From a virus, in IMG/VR virus record IMGVR_UViG_3300020421_000016, positions 1 to 59,226 of that record: a stretch of 59,226 nucleotides of DNA, one strand, 5' to 3'. Positions 51,176-59,226 of the stretch are shown piece after piece. Under the pieces are notes generated by a model that was not told where the DNA came from, made no database searches, and saw only the letters and a list, made by a program, of their open reading frames with translations. A program made the position numbers and the translations under genes. Positions within the stretch are counted from its first letter, which is position 1. Each line of letters opens with the position of its first letter.

Positions 51176-51929
51176 ATATATTTCAGATCCTAGGTTAAGA
51201 ACCAATTGGAGTGACTTTGTTGTAAAAGACGAATTTGCTGTGGATTTTCTAGTGGACACAACACAACGCAGTGCTAGTGAATCTATGATTTTATTAATGC
51301 TAGCACAAACAAGATTCAGCATGTTTAATGATGAAGGACATATTGGTTATGGTGCAGGAGACGTAACAAAACCTTTTGGATGTACAGAACAAGAAGCATA
51401 CAGTGAATGGCTTAAACAACTACGTAAAAAAGATAAATCTTTTCAAAGTAGTTTGCCGTTGCGCAGTGTAAGTCAAACACAATATGATGCATTGTTTAGT
51501 GTGTTCTATCACACAGGTAGTTGGAAAAGATTAAATGGTATGGAAGGCGTTTATGATTTAGAATATGCAGTTTTAAGTGAAAACTGGACTCTAGTTGCAG
51601 ATATAATTAATAACGGAATAGACGATCTACCAGACACTCGACGTTTAGAAGCTCGTGTGCTACAATTAGCAGATTACAGTACAGAACGCACAAGAGGTTT
51701 TATGCGCAACAAAGGTATTGCACGTGCTCGTAGGATATACAAAGCAGGCAATATAACAGACCAGTCTATTGTAAGGCAACTTGAGTTTGCATATTATAGA
51801 CAGACAGGAGCATTTCTTCCACGTATGACAGAATTACGTAAAAGAGAGCTATTGTTAAAAGTTGGTAGTACAGTTGATGCCAACACAGGAACAGTATCAG
51901 GTGGTACAGGTTCCAATACGTCCTATTAG
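51168..51929 (+). CDS. Lysozyme-like (GH24-type) baseplate protein
   Basis: About 253 residues from the ATG at 51168, which overlaps the gp5 stop by eight bases and has AGG five bases before it; a GTG at 51162 is possible. Residues about 45-115 follow the phage lysozyme pattern: GHIGYGAGD, EAYSEWLKQLRK, VSQTQYDALFSVFYHTGS. The spacing between the usual catalytic Glu and GxGYG is not standard, so activity is uncertain. The C-terminal half is basic and helical (RGFMRNKGIARARRIYKAG). Directly after a gp5 that lacks lysozyme, it may supply the missing activity in trans. Confidence 0.6.
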   Translation: MLKYISDPRLRTNWSDFVVKDEFAVDFLVDTTQRSASESMILLMLAQTRFSMFNDEGHIGYGAGDVTKPFGCTEQEAYSEWLKQLRKKDKSFQSSLPLRSVSQTQYDALFSVFYHTGSWKRLNGMEGVYDLEYAVLSENWTLVADIINNGIDDLPDTRRLEARVLQLADYSTERTRGFMRNKGIARARRIYKAGNITDQSIVRQLEFAYYRQTGAFLPRMTELRKRELLLKVGSTVDANTGTVSGGTGSNTSY

Positions 51930-51934
51930 TTGTA

Positions 51935-51960
51935 CATAAATATTTGTGTAGCAACACAAA
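51935..51960 (+). promoter_or_regulatory. T4-type late promoter (CATAAATA) followed by a hairpin
   Basis: CATAAATA at 51935-51942 is followed immediately by a perfect 7-bp hairpin (TTTGTGT, loop AGCA, ACACAAA; 51943-51960). It lies 34 bases before the HNH gene. The hairpin overlaps the expected transcript start. Confidence 0.55.
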
Positions 51961-51975
51961 AGGGAAAACCACTGG

Positions 51976-52524
51976 ATGTCTACCTTATATTTGAACGCTG
52001 ATTTTCAGCCTATGGAACTGAGCCCGCTCAGTGTACTAAGTTGGCGAGATAGCATCAGCGCATACTTTAAAGATAGCGTGTATATCTATAAAACACACGA
52101 CAATTGGATGGTACGTAGTCCTAATCTACAACTAGAAGTACCCAGTATTGTAGTAGCAAAACAATACCATAAACGTAAAACCAACGCAAAACTAAGTCGT
52201 AAAAACTTGTTTATACGAGACAATTACCAATGTCAATACTGTAATGTACGTTTTTATCATCATGAACTTACTTGGGATCATGTTGTACCACGCAGTGCTG
52301 GTGGTAGAGGTAATTGGAATAATATTGTAGCCGCTTGTAAGAGTTGCAATTGGAAAAAAGGCAGTCGGCAAGATATACATCCTGTGCGAAAGCCATACAC
52401 ACCTAGTTGGCGAGAAATATATAATCAAAGTAAATGCTATAGAATTACAATTCCTGACCCAGCATGGCAGGAATTTTTAGATTGGCCTGAGGAATTGCTT
52501 ACAATTAAAACGCCAGTTTACTAA
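51976..52524 (+). CDS. HNH endonuclease
   Basis: 182 residues. Cys86 and Cys89 (CQYC) and Cys121 and Cys124 (CKSC) make a structural zinc site. Asp101-His102 (WDHVVP) and the Asn-rich NWNNIV form the HNH catalytic core. The N-terminal 60 residues (LYLNADFQPMELSPLSVL, SISAYFKD) are those of the common HNH proteins of marine phages and bacteria. It interrupts the baseplate genes between gp5 and gp25 and has its own late promoter. It could be a homing nuclease or a packaging-linked nuclease. Confidence 0.92.
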   Translation: MSTLYLNADFQPMELSPLSVLSWRDSISAYFKDSVYIYKTHDNWMVRSPNLQLEVPSIVVAKQYHKRKTNAKLSRKNLFIRDNYQCQYCNVRFYHHELTWDHVVPRSAGGRGNWNNIVAACKSCNWKKGSRQDIHPVRKPYTPSWREIYNQSKCYRITIPDPAWQEFLDWPEELLTIKTPVY

Positions 52525-52527
52525 ACT

Positions 52528-52535
52528 AATAAATA
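52528..52535 (+). promoter_or_regulatory. Possible late promoter (AATAAATA) at gp25
   Basis: AATAAATA lies five bases before the gp25 ATG, with no ribosome site visible between. If used, transcription would begin on or near the ATG and the mRNA would be almost leaderless. Confidence 0.35.
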
Positions 52536-52540
52536 GTATT

Positions 52541-52924
52541 ATGGCAACGTTTATAGGTTATAGCACAATAGACAGAAGATTTGGTAATTTTACGTTGAAA
52601 GACATAGAATTAGCCAAACGTGATCTATTAAATCATTTTTACACACGTAAAGGAGAACGTCTTGGAGAGCCAGAATTTGGTAGTATTATCCAGGACCTAG
52701 TGTTTGAACCTCTAGATGATCGCACAGTAAATGCAGTAGAAGATGATGTAAGAGATGTTGTGGCAAATGATCCTAGATGGATTTTAAATACTCTTAACAT
52801 TACTACTGGACAGCATACTATTGAATGTATATTAAATTTAACATATAAACCAGATAGTACACCTGACGAATTATATTTAAAATTTACTGCGGAAGAAGAG
52901 GAAAAAGATGGCACAGAGTACTAG
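52541..52924 (+). CDS. gp25: Baseplate wedge protein gp25
   Basis: 127 residues (T4: 132). The family core is clear: LLNHFYTRKGERLGEPEFGS, given in its 20 residues, followed by IIQDLVFEPLDD. It belongs to the gp25/lysozyme-related wedge family that joins sheath and baseplate (also in type VI secretion). The stop overlaps gp6 by 17 bases. A Shine-Dalgarno sequence is not visible upstream. Confidence 0.93.
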   Translation: MATFIGYSTIDRRFGNFTLKDIELAKRDLLNHFYTRKGERLGEPEFGSIIQDLVFEPLDDRTVNAVEDDVRDVVANDPRWILNTLNITTGQHTIECILNLTYKPDSTPDELYLKFTAEEEEKDGTEY

Positions 52925-55900
52925 ACAACGAAATTTGTTTGCTGCTGAAGACTTTACAGTTGTATATGATAGTTTTAAACAAGCAAACTTTAAAGCCTAT
53001 GACTACGATAATATTCGTAGTGCAATGGTGGATTATCTAAGAGATAATTATCCTGAAAACTTTAATGACTGGATTAGTTCAAGTGAATTTGTAGCACTGA
53101 TAGAATTAATTGCATTTATGGGCCACAACATTGCATTCCGCACAGATTTAGCAAGCAGAGAAAACTTTTTAAGTACAGCAGAACGCCGTGCCAGCGTATT
53201 GCGTATTGCAGATTTTCTAGGCTACAAACCAACACGTGCATTGCCAGCACGTGGATTATTAAAAATTAATTCTATTAAAACAACGCAGAATGTTTTTGAT
53301 ATTAATGGTGAGAGTCTTAAAAATCAGGAAATAGATTTTAATAGTGACCAGGATCCTGACAGTTATCAAAACTTCCTACTAGTGTTAAACGAAATAGTTG
53401 ATTCTACAAATAAATTTGGTAAACCAAAAGCAAGTCAAGATATTGCAGGTATTAAAACAGAAGTATATGGTACAAGTATTAGTGAAGATAAAATAACATT
53501 TCCTTTCAGAGGCACAGTAAACGGTGTTGCAGAAGATTTTGAAGTTGTAAACTATTATATAGGCGAAGATAAAGTATTAGAGGAACTGTCTCCAAATCCA
53601 GGAAGTAGTTTTAACCTAATTTATCGTAATGATAACCAAGGTCTTGGTAGTAACAACACTGGTTTTTTTGTGGGCTTTAAACAAGGACAGCTAAAGTTTA
53701 GTGATTACACAGCAGACAGTGCTATTAGTAATTTAAGTTTAAATGTTCCAAGTACAAATATAAACGAACTGGACTTATGGGTGCAAAACATAGACAATGC
53801 TGGAGATGTTTTACAAAACTGGACAAAAGTTGATACAACTTTTGGAGTAAATGCTATCTTTAATAGTATACAAAACCGTGTACGTTCATTGTATGCACAG
53901 CGTACACTTGATAACGACAGCGTTAGTGTAGAGTTTGGAGACGGTGTATTTGCAGACATTCCACGTGGTATTTTACGTATTTGGTATCGTGAAAGTCTTA
54001 ATGAAAGTTATACATTAAACACAGATGACATTGGTACAATACAATTTAACTACAGCTACACTGCAAGTGATGGCAACGAATATCAAGCAGTGTTTAGTGC
54101 GCAACTTATGGAGCCTGTTGCAAATGCAAGTCAGAGAGAAAGCGTACAGAGTGTAAAAACAAATTCAGGTCGTGTGTTTGCGGCACAAGACCGTATGGTT
54201 ACAGCAGAAGACTACAGCATTTATCCACTAACAGTAAGCAATAATGTTCGTAAAATTAAAAGTGTAAACCGTACACATAGCGGACATAGCCGTTTTATAG
54301 ATATAAATGATCCAACTGCACAGTATCAAAATGTAAACATGATTTCAGAAGATGGTTATATTTACAGCGAAGGTGTTTTGAATAGAATTAGTTGTTCACT
54401 ACCTACTACACTTACAGACGATCAAATATTCGATACTTATATTAATGAGCTAATACAAAATCCAGAAACTATTAACTTTTATTATGAAAACTTTACACCT
54501 ATTTCTATTGGGTTTACAAGCAATACTGCTAGTTTTAATTGGAATCAGGTCAGTAAAACAACAAATGAAAGTAGCGGATACTTTACACGTAATGGTGTAA
54601 TTGAAAGAACAGGACCTGCTAACAGTAATGCACTAAAAGATGTAAAAATAGGCAGTATTTTAGAATTTATAGAAAGTCCTTATAATGACGGAAGCATAGG
54701 TAATGTGGGAGATCAACTTACTGTTGCTAATGGTGGTACAGGATACACAAGCACACCAACTGTAACAATATTAGGTACTGGTACAGGTGCACAAGCACAA
54801 GCACAAATAGATGCTAATAGTGGCACTGTAACAAGTGTACAAATAGTTAATGGTGGCCTTGGTTATACAAATCCAGTGGTTGTACAAATTACCGGAGGCG
54901 GTGGACAAGATGCTGTAGCGTTAGCAACTGCAACAAGTGCTGAGGCTGAATGGGCACGTGTAGTAAGTATGAACGAAGAAGGACTAGGCATAGATGATAT
55001 TACAGGTAGTCCAACAGGTAGAGACAGCAAAGGTAAAGGTGCTATTGTATTAAGTAAGCCTATACCAAACAACGCAAGAATTAAAGCAATATTCCAACCA
55101 TATAATACAAAATTTACTACAAGCGAAAAGTCTGCAGCTAAAGCACAGATTGCACTTAAAAATAGTTTTGGTTTGCGTTTTGACAACGAACAAAGTATGT
55201 GGAGAGTAATTTTAGGTAATGACCTTGCACCAGAAAGCACAAACAATCCTGTAAATTGGAATACAACTTATGCTGGTAATAGCACAAGCCAAAATTTAGA
55301 TAATAGTTGGATTGTACGTGTTAATTATACAGCAGACAAATGGGAAATGATTACAAGACGTTTCCGTATAGTATTTGGCAGTGACAAAGCAGTACGTTTT
55401 TATAATCAAAACAATAAAATTAAATTTAACCAGGAAACAAACAAACCTGAAAGAGACGAAATTAAATTATTTAAAACAAACAGTCGTAGTGGCAACAGTC
55501 CGTATAGTTTAGGTAAAGATGTTAAACTATATGCATACAAGTATTATGCAGAGCCAGATGGATACAGTGATGATCATAAAATTATTGCTACTATAAGTGA
55601 TTTAAACAATGACTTATATCCAGACAACCCTCTTGCCTATAGAGATTTAGTGGGTGTGGATACAGTTGCACTTACTACAACAACTGAAGAAGGCTTTGAA
55701 TACACAGTTGTAGATCAAACTGCAAATAACGGAAACATAAGCGGGCGTAAAGATTTAAGTTTCCAATGGAAGCGGGTTGCTAATAGTGAACAACGTATTG
55801 ATCCAAGTATTAGTAATATTATTGACACTTTTGTATTGACAGACACATATGACTTGTTATATAGAAACTGGCTTACAAGAGACAGGTTAGAAGATACAGA

Positions 55901-56375
55901 ACCTAAAACACCTACTAGTGATGAGCTTAAAGAACAGTTTGCAACACTAGACAACAAGCGTAGTATAAGTGATAGCATTATATATCGTAGTGCTAGATAC
56001 AAAGTATTGTTTGGAGATGCCGCGGATGAAGAACTACAAGCAAAATTCCGTGTTGTAAAAATTAAAGGCACAACACTAACTGATACAGAAATTAAAAACC
56101 GTGTACTTACAAGCATAGATGAATTTTTTAATGTAGATAACTGGGACTTTGGAGAAACATTTTACTTTACAGAGCTAGCCGCATATGTACATAATGAAAA
56201 TTTAGGTATTATTAGTAGTATTGTTATTGTACCAACACAACAAAACAGTGCATTTGGTACACTATTCCAAGTAACACCAAACAGTGATGAACTATTCATT
56301 CCAGATGTAAATTTAACGAGTATTGATATTGTAAATAACTTTACAGGTGTCAATTTAAGAACAAGTATAGCGTAA
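52908..56375 (+). CDS. gp6: Baseplate wedge protein gp6 with inserted repeat domain
   Basis: 1155 residues, against 660 in T4. N-terminal NDWISSSEFVALIELIAFMG and SRENFLSTAERRASVLRIAD, and the middle VTAEDYSIYPLTVSNNVRKI, are typical of gp6. An insertion at about residues 600-680 carries two GGTGYT/GGLGYTN units with TPTVTILGTGTGAQ and GAQ-type turns, a domain found in other marine phage structural proteins. The C-terminus (FTELAAYVHNE, VNLTSIDIVNNFTGV) again matches gp6. gp6 dimers form the wedge ring that drives sheath contraction. A GAGG lies in gp25 before the ATG. Confidence 0.9.
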   Translation: MAQSTRQRNLFAAEDFTVVYDSFKQANFKAYDYDNIRSAMVDYLRDNYPENFNDWISSSEFVALIELIAFMGHNIAFRTDLASRENFLSTAERRASVLRIADFLGYKPTRALPARGLLKINSIKTTQNVFDINGESLKNQEIDFNSDQDPDSYQNFLLVLNEIVDSTNKFGKPKASQDIAGIKTEVYGTSISEDKITFPFRGTVNGVAEDFEVVNYYIGEDKVLEELSPNPGSSFNLIYRNDNQGLGSNNTGFFVGFKQGQLKFSDYTADSAISNLSLNVPSTNINELDLWVQNIDNAGDVLQNWTKVDTTFGVNAIFNSIQNRVRSLYAQRTLDNDSVSVEFGDGVFADIPRGILRIWYRESLNESYTLNTDDIGTIQFNYSYTASDGNEYQAVFSAQLMEPVANASQRESVQSVKTNSGRVFAAQDRMVTAEDYSIYPLTVSNNVRKIKSVNRTHSGHSRFIDINDPTAQYQNVNMISEDGYIYSEGVLNRISCSLPTTLTDDQIFDTYINELIQNPETINFYYENFTPISIGFTSNTASFNWNQVSKTTNESSGYFTRNGVIERTGPANSNALKDVKIGSILEFIESPYNDGSIGNVGDQLTVANGGTGYTSTPTVTILGTGTGAQAQAQIDANSGTVTSVQIVNGGLGYTNPVVVQITGGGGQDAVALATATSAEAEWARVVSMNEEGLGIDDITGSPTGRDSKGKGAIVLSKPIPNNARIKAIFQPYNTKFTTSEKSAAKAQIALKNSFGLRFDNEQSMWRVILGNDLAPESTNNPVNWNTTYAGNSTSQNLDNSWIVRVNYTADKWEMITRRFRIVFGSDKAVRFYNQNNKIKFNQETNKPERDEIKLFKTNSRSGNSPYSLGKDVKLYAYKYYAEPDGYSDDHKIIATISDLNNDLYPDNPLAYRDLVGVDTVALTTTTEEGFEYTVVDQTANNGNISGRKDLSFQWKRVANSEQRIDPSISNIIDTFVLTDTYDLLYRNWLTRDRLEDTEPKTPTSDELKEQFATLDNKRSISDSIIYRSARYKVLFGDAADEELQAKFRVVKIKGTTLTDTEIKNRVLTSIDEFFNVDNWDFGETFYFTELAAYVHNENLGIISSIVIVPTQQNSAFGTLFQVTPNSDELFIPDVNLTSIDIVNNFTGVNLRTSIA

Positions 56376-56384
56376 GGACTGTAA

Positions 56385-59226
56385 ATGTCATATCATAATC
56401 AAAATCAAGGCGGTCAAGGTGGAGGTAATAATAACTCTAACAACGCCAATGCAAGTGAAAAGTTTGAAGCTAATCCTAAAGAGCTAAAAAACTTTACACA
56501 AGCTGATGAAGATAAAATACATATTGGACGTCGTGATTTAGTAGAACAATTACCTGCTATATTACAAACAGACACCAATAAAAAATTCCTACGAACAACG
56601 CTAGATCAATTGTTTAGCAGTGGTAGCACTGAAACACTTGATACTTTTTATGGTAGAATTACTGGTAAAGATTATATTAACGAACAAGATTTATTTGCTC
56701 CTGAAACTCGCAGTGGCAGATTAAATTATCAACTTGCACCAGGCTTTAGTATTAAAAACGGACTAGAAACAACAACAGCATTAACTTATGTAACAATAGG
56801 TAATCAACTAAAAAAGTTTGGAAGCAGTAATACCAACCATGACCAGATTGGTAGCGAGCCAGGATATACACTGGACTTGCCTATTAATATTGACATGTAT
56901 ATAAACTACAAAAACTATTATTGGTTGATGGACAATATACCTACTTGTTTAATCACACCAACCGCAAGTAATCCTATTGATATAGACAATATTACTTTAA
57001 TGAGTAACTATACAACTCCAGTGTTAACAAACGGAAAAACATTGGAATTTTTAAACGGCATGCGTGTTATTTTCAGTGGTGCAAACGTTAGCAGTACTAG
57101 TGGAAACTATGCAGTAGACAGAACATATTTTGTAGAAGGTGTTGGCACAGAAAATATAAAACTTGTATTAGCAGTAGATGAAAATGATGTTGTAAAGTTT
57201 AAGCATTTACAACATTATACACCTAGAATTCCAAGTGACTGGGATATTGATGCATGGGACAGTGAGCCCTGGGACTATAGTGAATTTAAACTACCTACAA
57301 AAGAATATGTAGTAATGGATCGTTCAAGCGTAGATATGAACCCATGGTGTAGAGCAAATCAGTGGTTTAGTATATACGCTTTACGTAACACAGTTGCATA
57401 TAATGAAGACATTTTAGAAGATTATCAGCGCAGTATATACAGAGCGCAACGTCCTATTATTGAGTTTGACCCTAATATAGAACTATATGATAGTGGTTGG
57501 AACTTTATAGATAATGTAACACACATAATAACTGGTGTTGATCCAGCGACAGCAATTGTTGGTCAGTCTAGTTATGTAAATGCGCTTATTGGACTAGAAG
57601 ATGACGACTTAGTTTTATTTTTAGACAGCGGTAGTTATAGTAACAGCATCTACACAGTAAGTGGACAGCAAAATGGCAATATAGTGCTTACGCAAACTAC
57701 AGCAAGTAGTAGCCTTAGTATAGGCGACAAAATATTAGTAGAGCATGGTCCAGATAATATTCCAGGACGTGTAGGTTATCCTGGTATAGAATTATGGTGG
57801 GACGGCACACAATGGAAATACGGACAGCAAAAAATATTCCGTGGAGATGCTCCTAAATTTAATCTATATGATGACCGTGCAACGGATTTAGCAAATTATA
57901 CTGATACAGATTATGAAGGCGATCATATTTTTAATTATGTATACAATGATGCTGGAGTAACTGATGCAGAACTAGGTTTTGCTCCTAGATTTTTAGAAAG
58001 CAATAACAATAATGATCTAGACTTTGATACTCCTATTGTAGGTAAAAGATATAGTACAGACTTAGGCGAAGTAAGTGCAAGAGAAATTGCAGGTTATTAC
58101 TATTGGAAAGACAGAATTACTGGCATATACCATAACGGCTGGGCGCAAGTTAGAGAAAATCAGCGTGTGCCTATTATACAAACACATGTTGCTAGTGCTG
58201 GAGAAGCTGTAGAATTTGATCTAAAAACAACAAACTTGGAATATTCCAAGCATTATGACATTACATTTAACAACACTGCACTAGAAACAGGATACATGTT
58301 TACAAGTAGAAATGTATACGATTATGTCCAAGACGGTGAATCAAATGGAATGTTATTGTTTAAAACAGATACTGCTTATACTTTACAAACACACTTTTAT
58401 CTTGCCGCAAACAACATAGAGTTTAGAGATCCTTTTGGTAATGCACATGCGGATATTGTAGTTGCTACCGCTGGCAATACAATTACATTAACTATTAATA
58501 GCAGTTATCCTTATACTACAGTAAGATATCAGAACACTACAGATAACAATATTAGTGGTAGAATTTATTTAAGTAACGAAAACCAAAAGCGTATAATTGT
58601 CAAGCACAAAGGAAATGTGCTAGACGAAGGTGTACATTTTAATGTAGTGGCAAACAAAGTAGTAATAGTAGATCCTGCTGAAGAAAATGATGTTTACGAA
58701 GTAGAATATATTACAGATGATAAACTAACAGATGTAGTATATGATGTTGCTCCTAATTTTAAATATAATCCTACAAATGAAATTTTTACAAATGCAAGTT
58801 TTAGTAACTTGTTTAAGCATTTCCAAAATCAGTTATTAACTATGCCTGGCTTTGAGGGTGCATATTTTGGAGAAAACAACTTCCATAAAACTGCACGTGT
58901 TACAAATTATGGCGGAACTTTCCGTCAACAGTATATTAGCCCTGCAAAACTAAGTTATATGATGAGCAAGCAGGAAACTAATCCGCTAAACAATCTAAAA
59001 CGTACAGCAATAGATTACGAAAACTTTAAAAACTATTTTAAAAACAAAGTATCACAAGTTTGGCAAGACAATAGTGGATACACTGTACGTGAAATTGTTA
59101 ACGATGCATTAAGGCAAATACACATTGGTAAAAATTCTACATTCCAATACAACCGCAGTGATATGGCCTATTACGATAACTTTGGAAAACAAACTATTAA
59201 TGTTGCTACTAACGATAAAGTTTTTA
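56385..59226 (+). CDS. Baseplate wedge protein at the gp7 position, partial
   Basis: The frame opens with ATG at 56385, nine bases after the gp6 stop and close to AAGGA, and stays open for 947 codons to the window edge. The N-terminal 30 residues are Gln/Gly/Asn rich (NQNQGGQGGGNNN). Then comes the motif VEQLPAILQTDTNKKFL with TLDQLFSSGSTETLDTFYGR, and APETRSGRLNYQLAPGFSI. This motif occurs in large structural proteins next to gp6 in marine T4-like phages. The rest is beta-rich with many Asn and Tyr. Order gp25-gp6-this gene supports gp7, but T4 gp7 likeness was not verified. Confidence 0.7.
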   Translation, partial: MSYHNQNQGGQGGGNNNSNNANASEKFEANPKELKNFTQADEDKIHIGRRDLVEQLPAILQTDTNKKFLRTTLDQLFSSGSTETLDTFYGRITGKDYINEQDLFAPETRSGRLNYQLAPGFSIKNGLETTTALTYVTIGNQLKKFGSSNTNHDQIGSEPGYTLDLPINIDMYINYKNYYWLMDNIPTCLITPTASNPIDIDNITLMSNYTTPVLTNGKTLEFLNGMRVIFSGANVSSTSGNYAVDRTYFVEGVGTENIKLVLAVDENDVVKFKHLQHYTPRIPSDWDIDAWDSEPWDYSEFKLPTKEYVVMDRSSVDMNPWCRANQWFSIYALRNTVAYNEDILEDYQRSIYRAQRPIIEFDPNIELYDSGWNFIDNVTHIITGVDPATAIVGQSSYVNALIGLEDDDLVLFLDSGSYSNSIYTVSGQQNGNIVLTQTTASSSLSIGDKILVEHGPDNIPGRVGYPGIELWWDGTQWKYGQQKIFRGDAPKFNLYDDRATDLANYTDTDYEGDHIFNYVYNDAGVTDAELGFAPRFLESNNNNDLDFDTPIVGKRYSTDLGEVSAREIAGYYYWKDRITGIYHNGWAQVRENQRVPIIQTHVASAGEAVEFDLKTTNLEYSKHYDITFNNTALETGYMFTSRNVYDYVQDGESNGMLLFKTDTAYTLQTHFYLAANNIEFRDPFGNAHADIVVATAGNTITLTINSSYPYTTVRYQNTTDNNISGRIYLSNENQKRIIVKHKGNVLDEGVHFNVVANKVVIVDPAEENDVYEVEYITDDKLTDVVYDVAPNFKYNPTNEIFTNASFSNLFKHFQNQLLTMPGFEGAYFGENNFHKTARVTNYGGTFRQQYISPAKLSYMMSKQETNPLNNLKRTAIDYENFKNYFKNKVSQVWQDNSGYTVREIVNDALRQIHIGKNSTFQYNRSDMAYYDNFGKQTINVATNDKVF

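Overview
The window is part of the virion-structure region of an AT-rich, T4-like marine myovirus. Two coding lines counted by hand gave 32 % and 33 % GC. Recognisable T4 core genes are gp20, gp21, gp22, gp23, gp46, gp47, gp55, gp26, gp53, gp5, gp25 and gp6, and probably gp7. The style of the tail fibres, the gp5 with a peptidase domain, the HIGH-type nucleotidyltransferase and the fused late sigma factor resemble T4-like phages of marine bacteria (cyanophages, pelagiphages). The host cannot be told from the sequence. No tRNA, integrase or lysogeny gene was recognised.

Layout. From 39626 leftwards everything is on the minus strand. First come a tape-measure-like protein, portal gp20, two small prohead proteins, protease gp21, scaffold gp22 and major capsid gp23, closed by a strong intrinsic terminator at 30315-30347. 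From 30278 to 18 follows a 30-kb adhesin and tail-fibre region of about 19 genes. It includes a glycine-rich adhesin, a subtilisin-like protease, a 2177-residue Calx-beta/propeller giant, a 1355-residue fibre with an S74 self-cleaving chaperone, a tandem duplicated pair, and a second fibre sharing a cupredoxin-like module. Inside it lies a non-fibre group (5480-9747): a polytopic membrane protein, a cysteine-rich barrel/methyltransferase fusion, a coiled-coil protein and a DUF4376-like protein.

Right of 39700, gp26 and a small gene run on plus. A roughly 400-base gene-free stretch (40783-41203), much richer in GC and packed with hairpins, is the best candidate for an undescribed element. A minus-strand operon (gp55-gp47-gp46-small gene-GIY-YIG protein) starts from a consensus sigma70 promoter at 45660-45688. 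A plus-strand baseplate operon runs from 45740 off the right edge.

Regulation. Twelve NATAAATA-type elements (T4 late-promoter class) stand at the heads of gene clusters. The sigma factor expected to read them, gp55, is encoded here behind a sigma70-type promoter. This fits host-polymerase early transcription of gp55/46/47 followed by late transcription of capsid, baseplate and fibre genes. Many neighbours are coupled by TAATG or ATGA stop-start overlaps.
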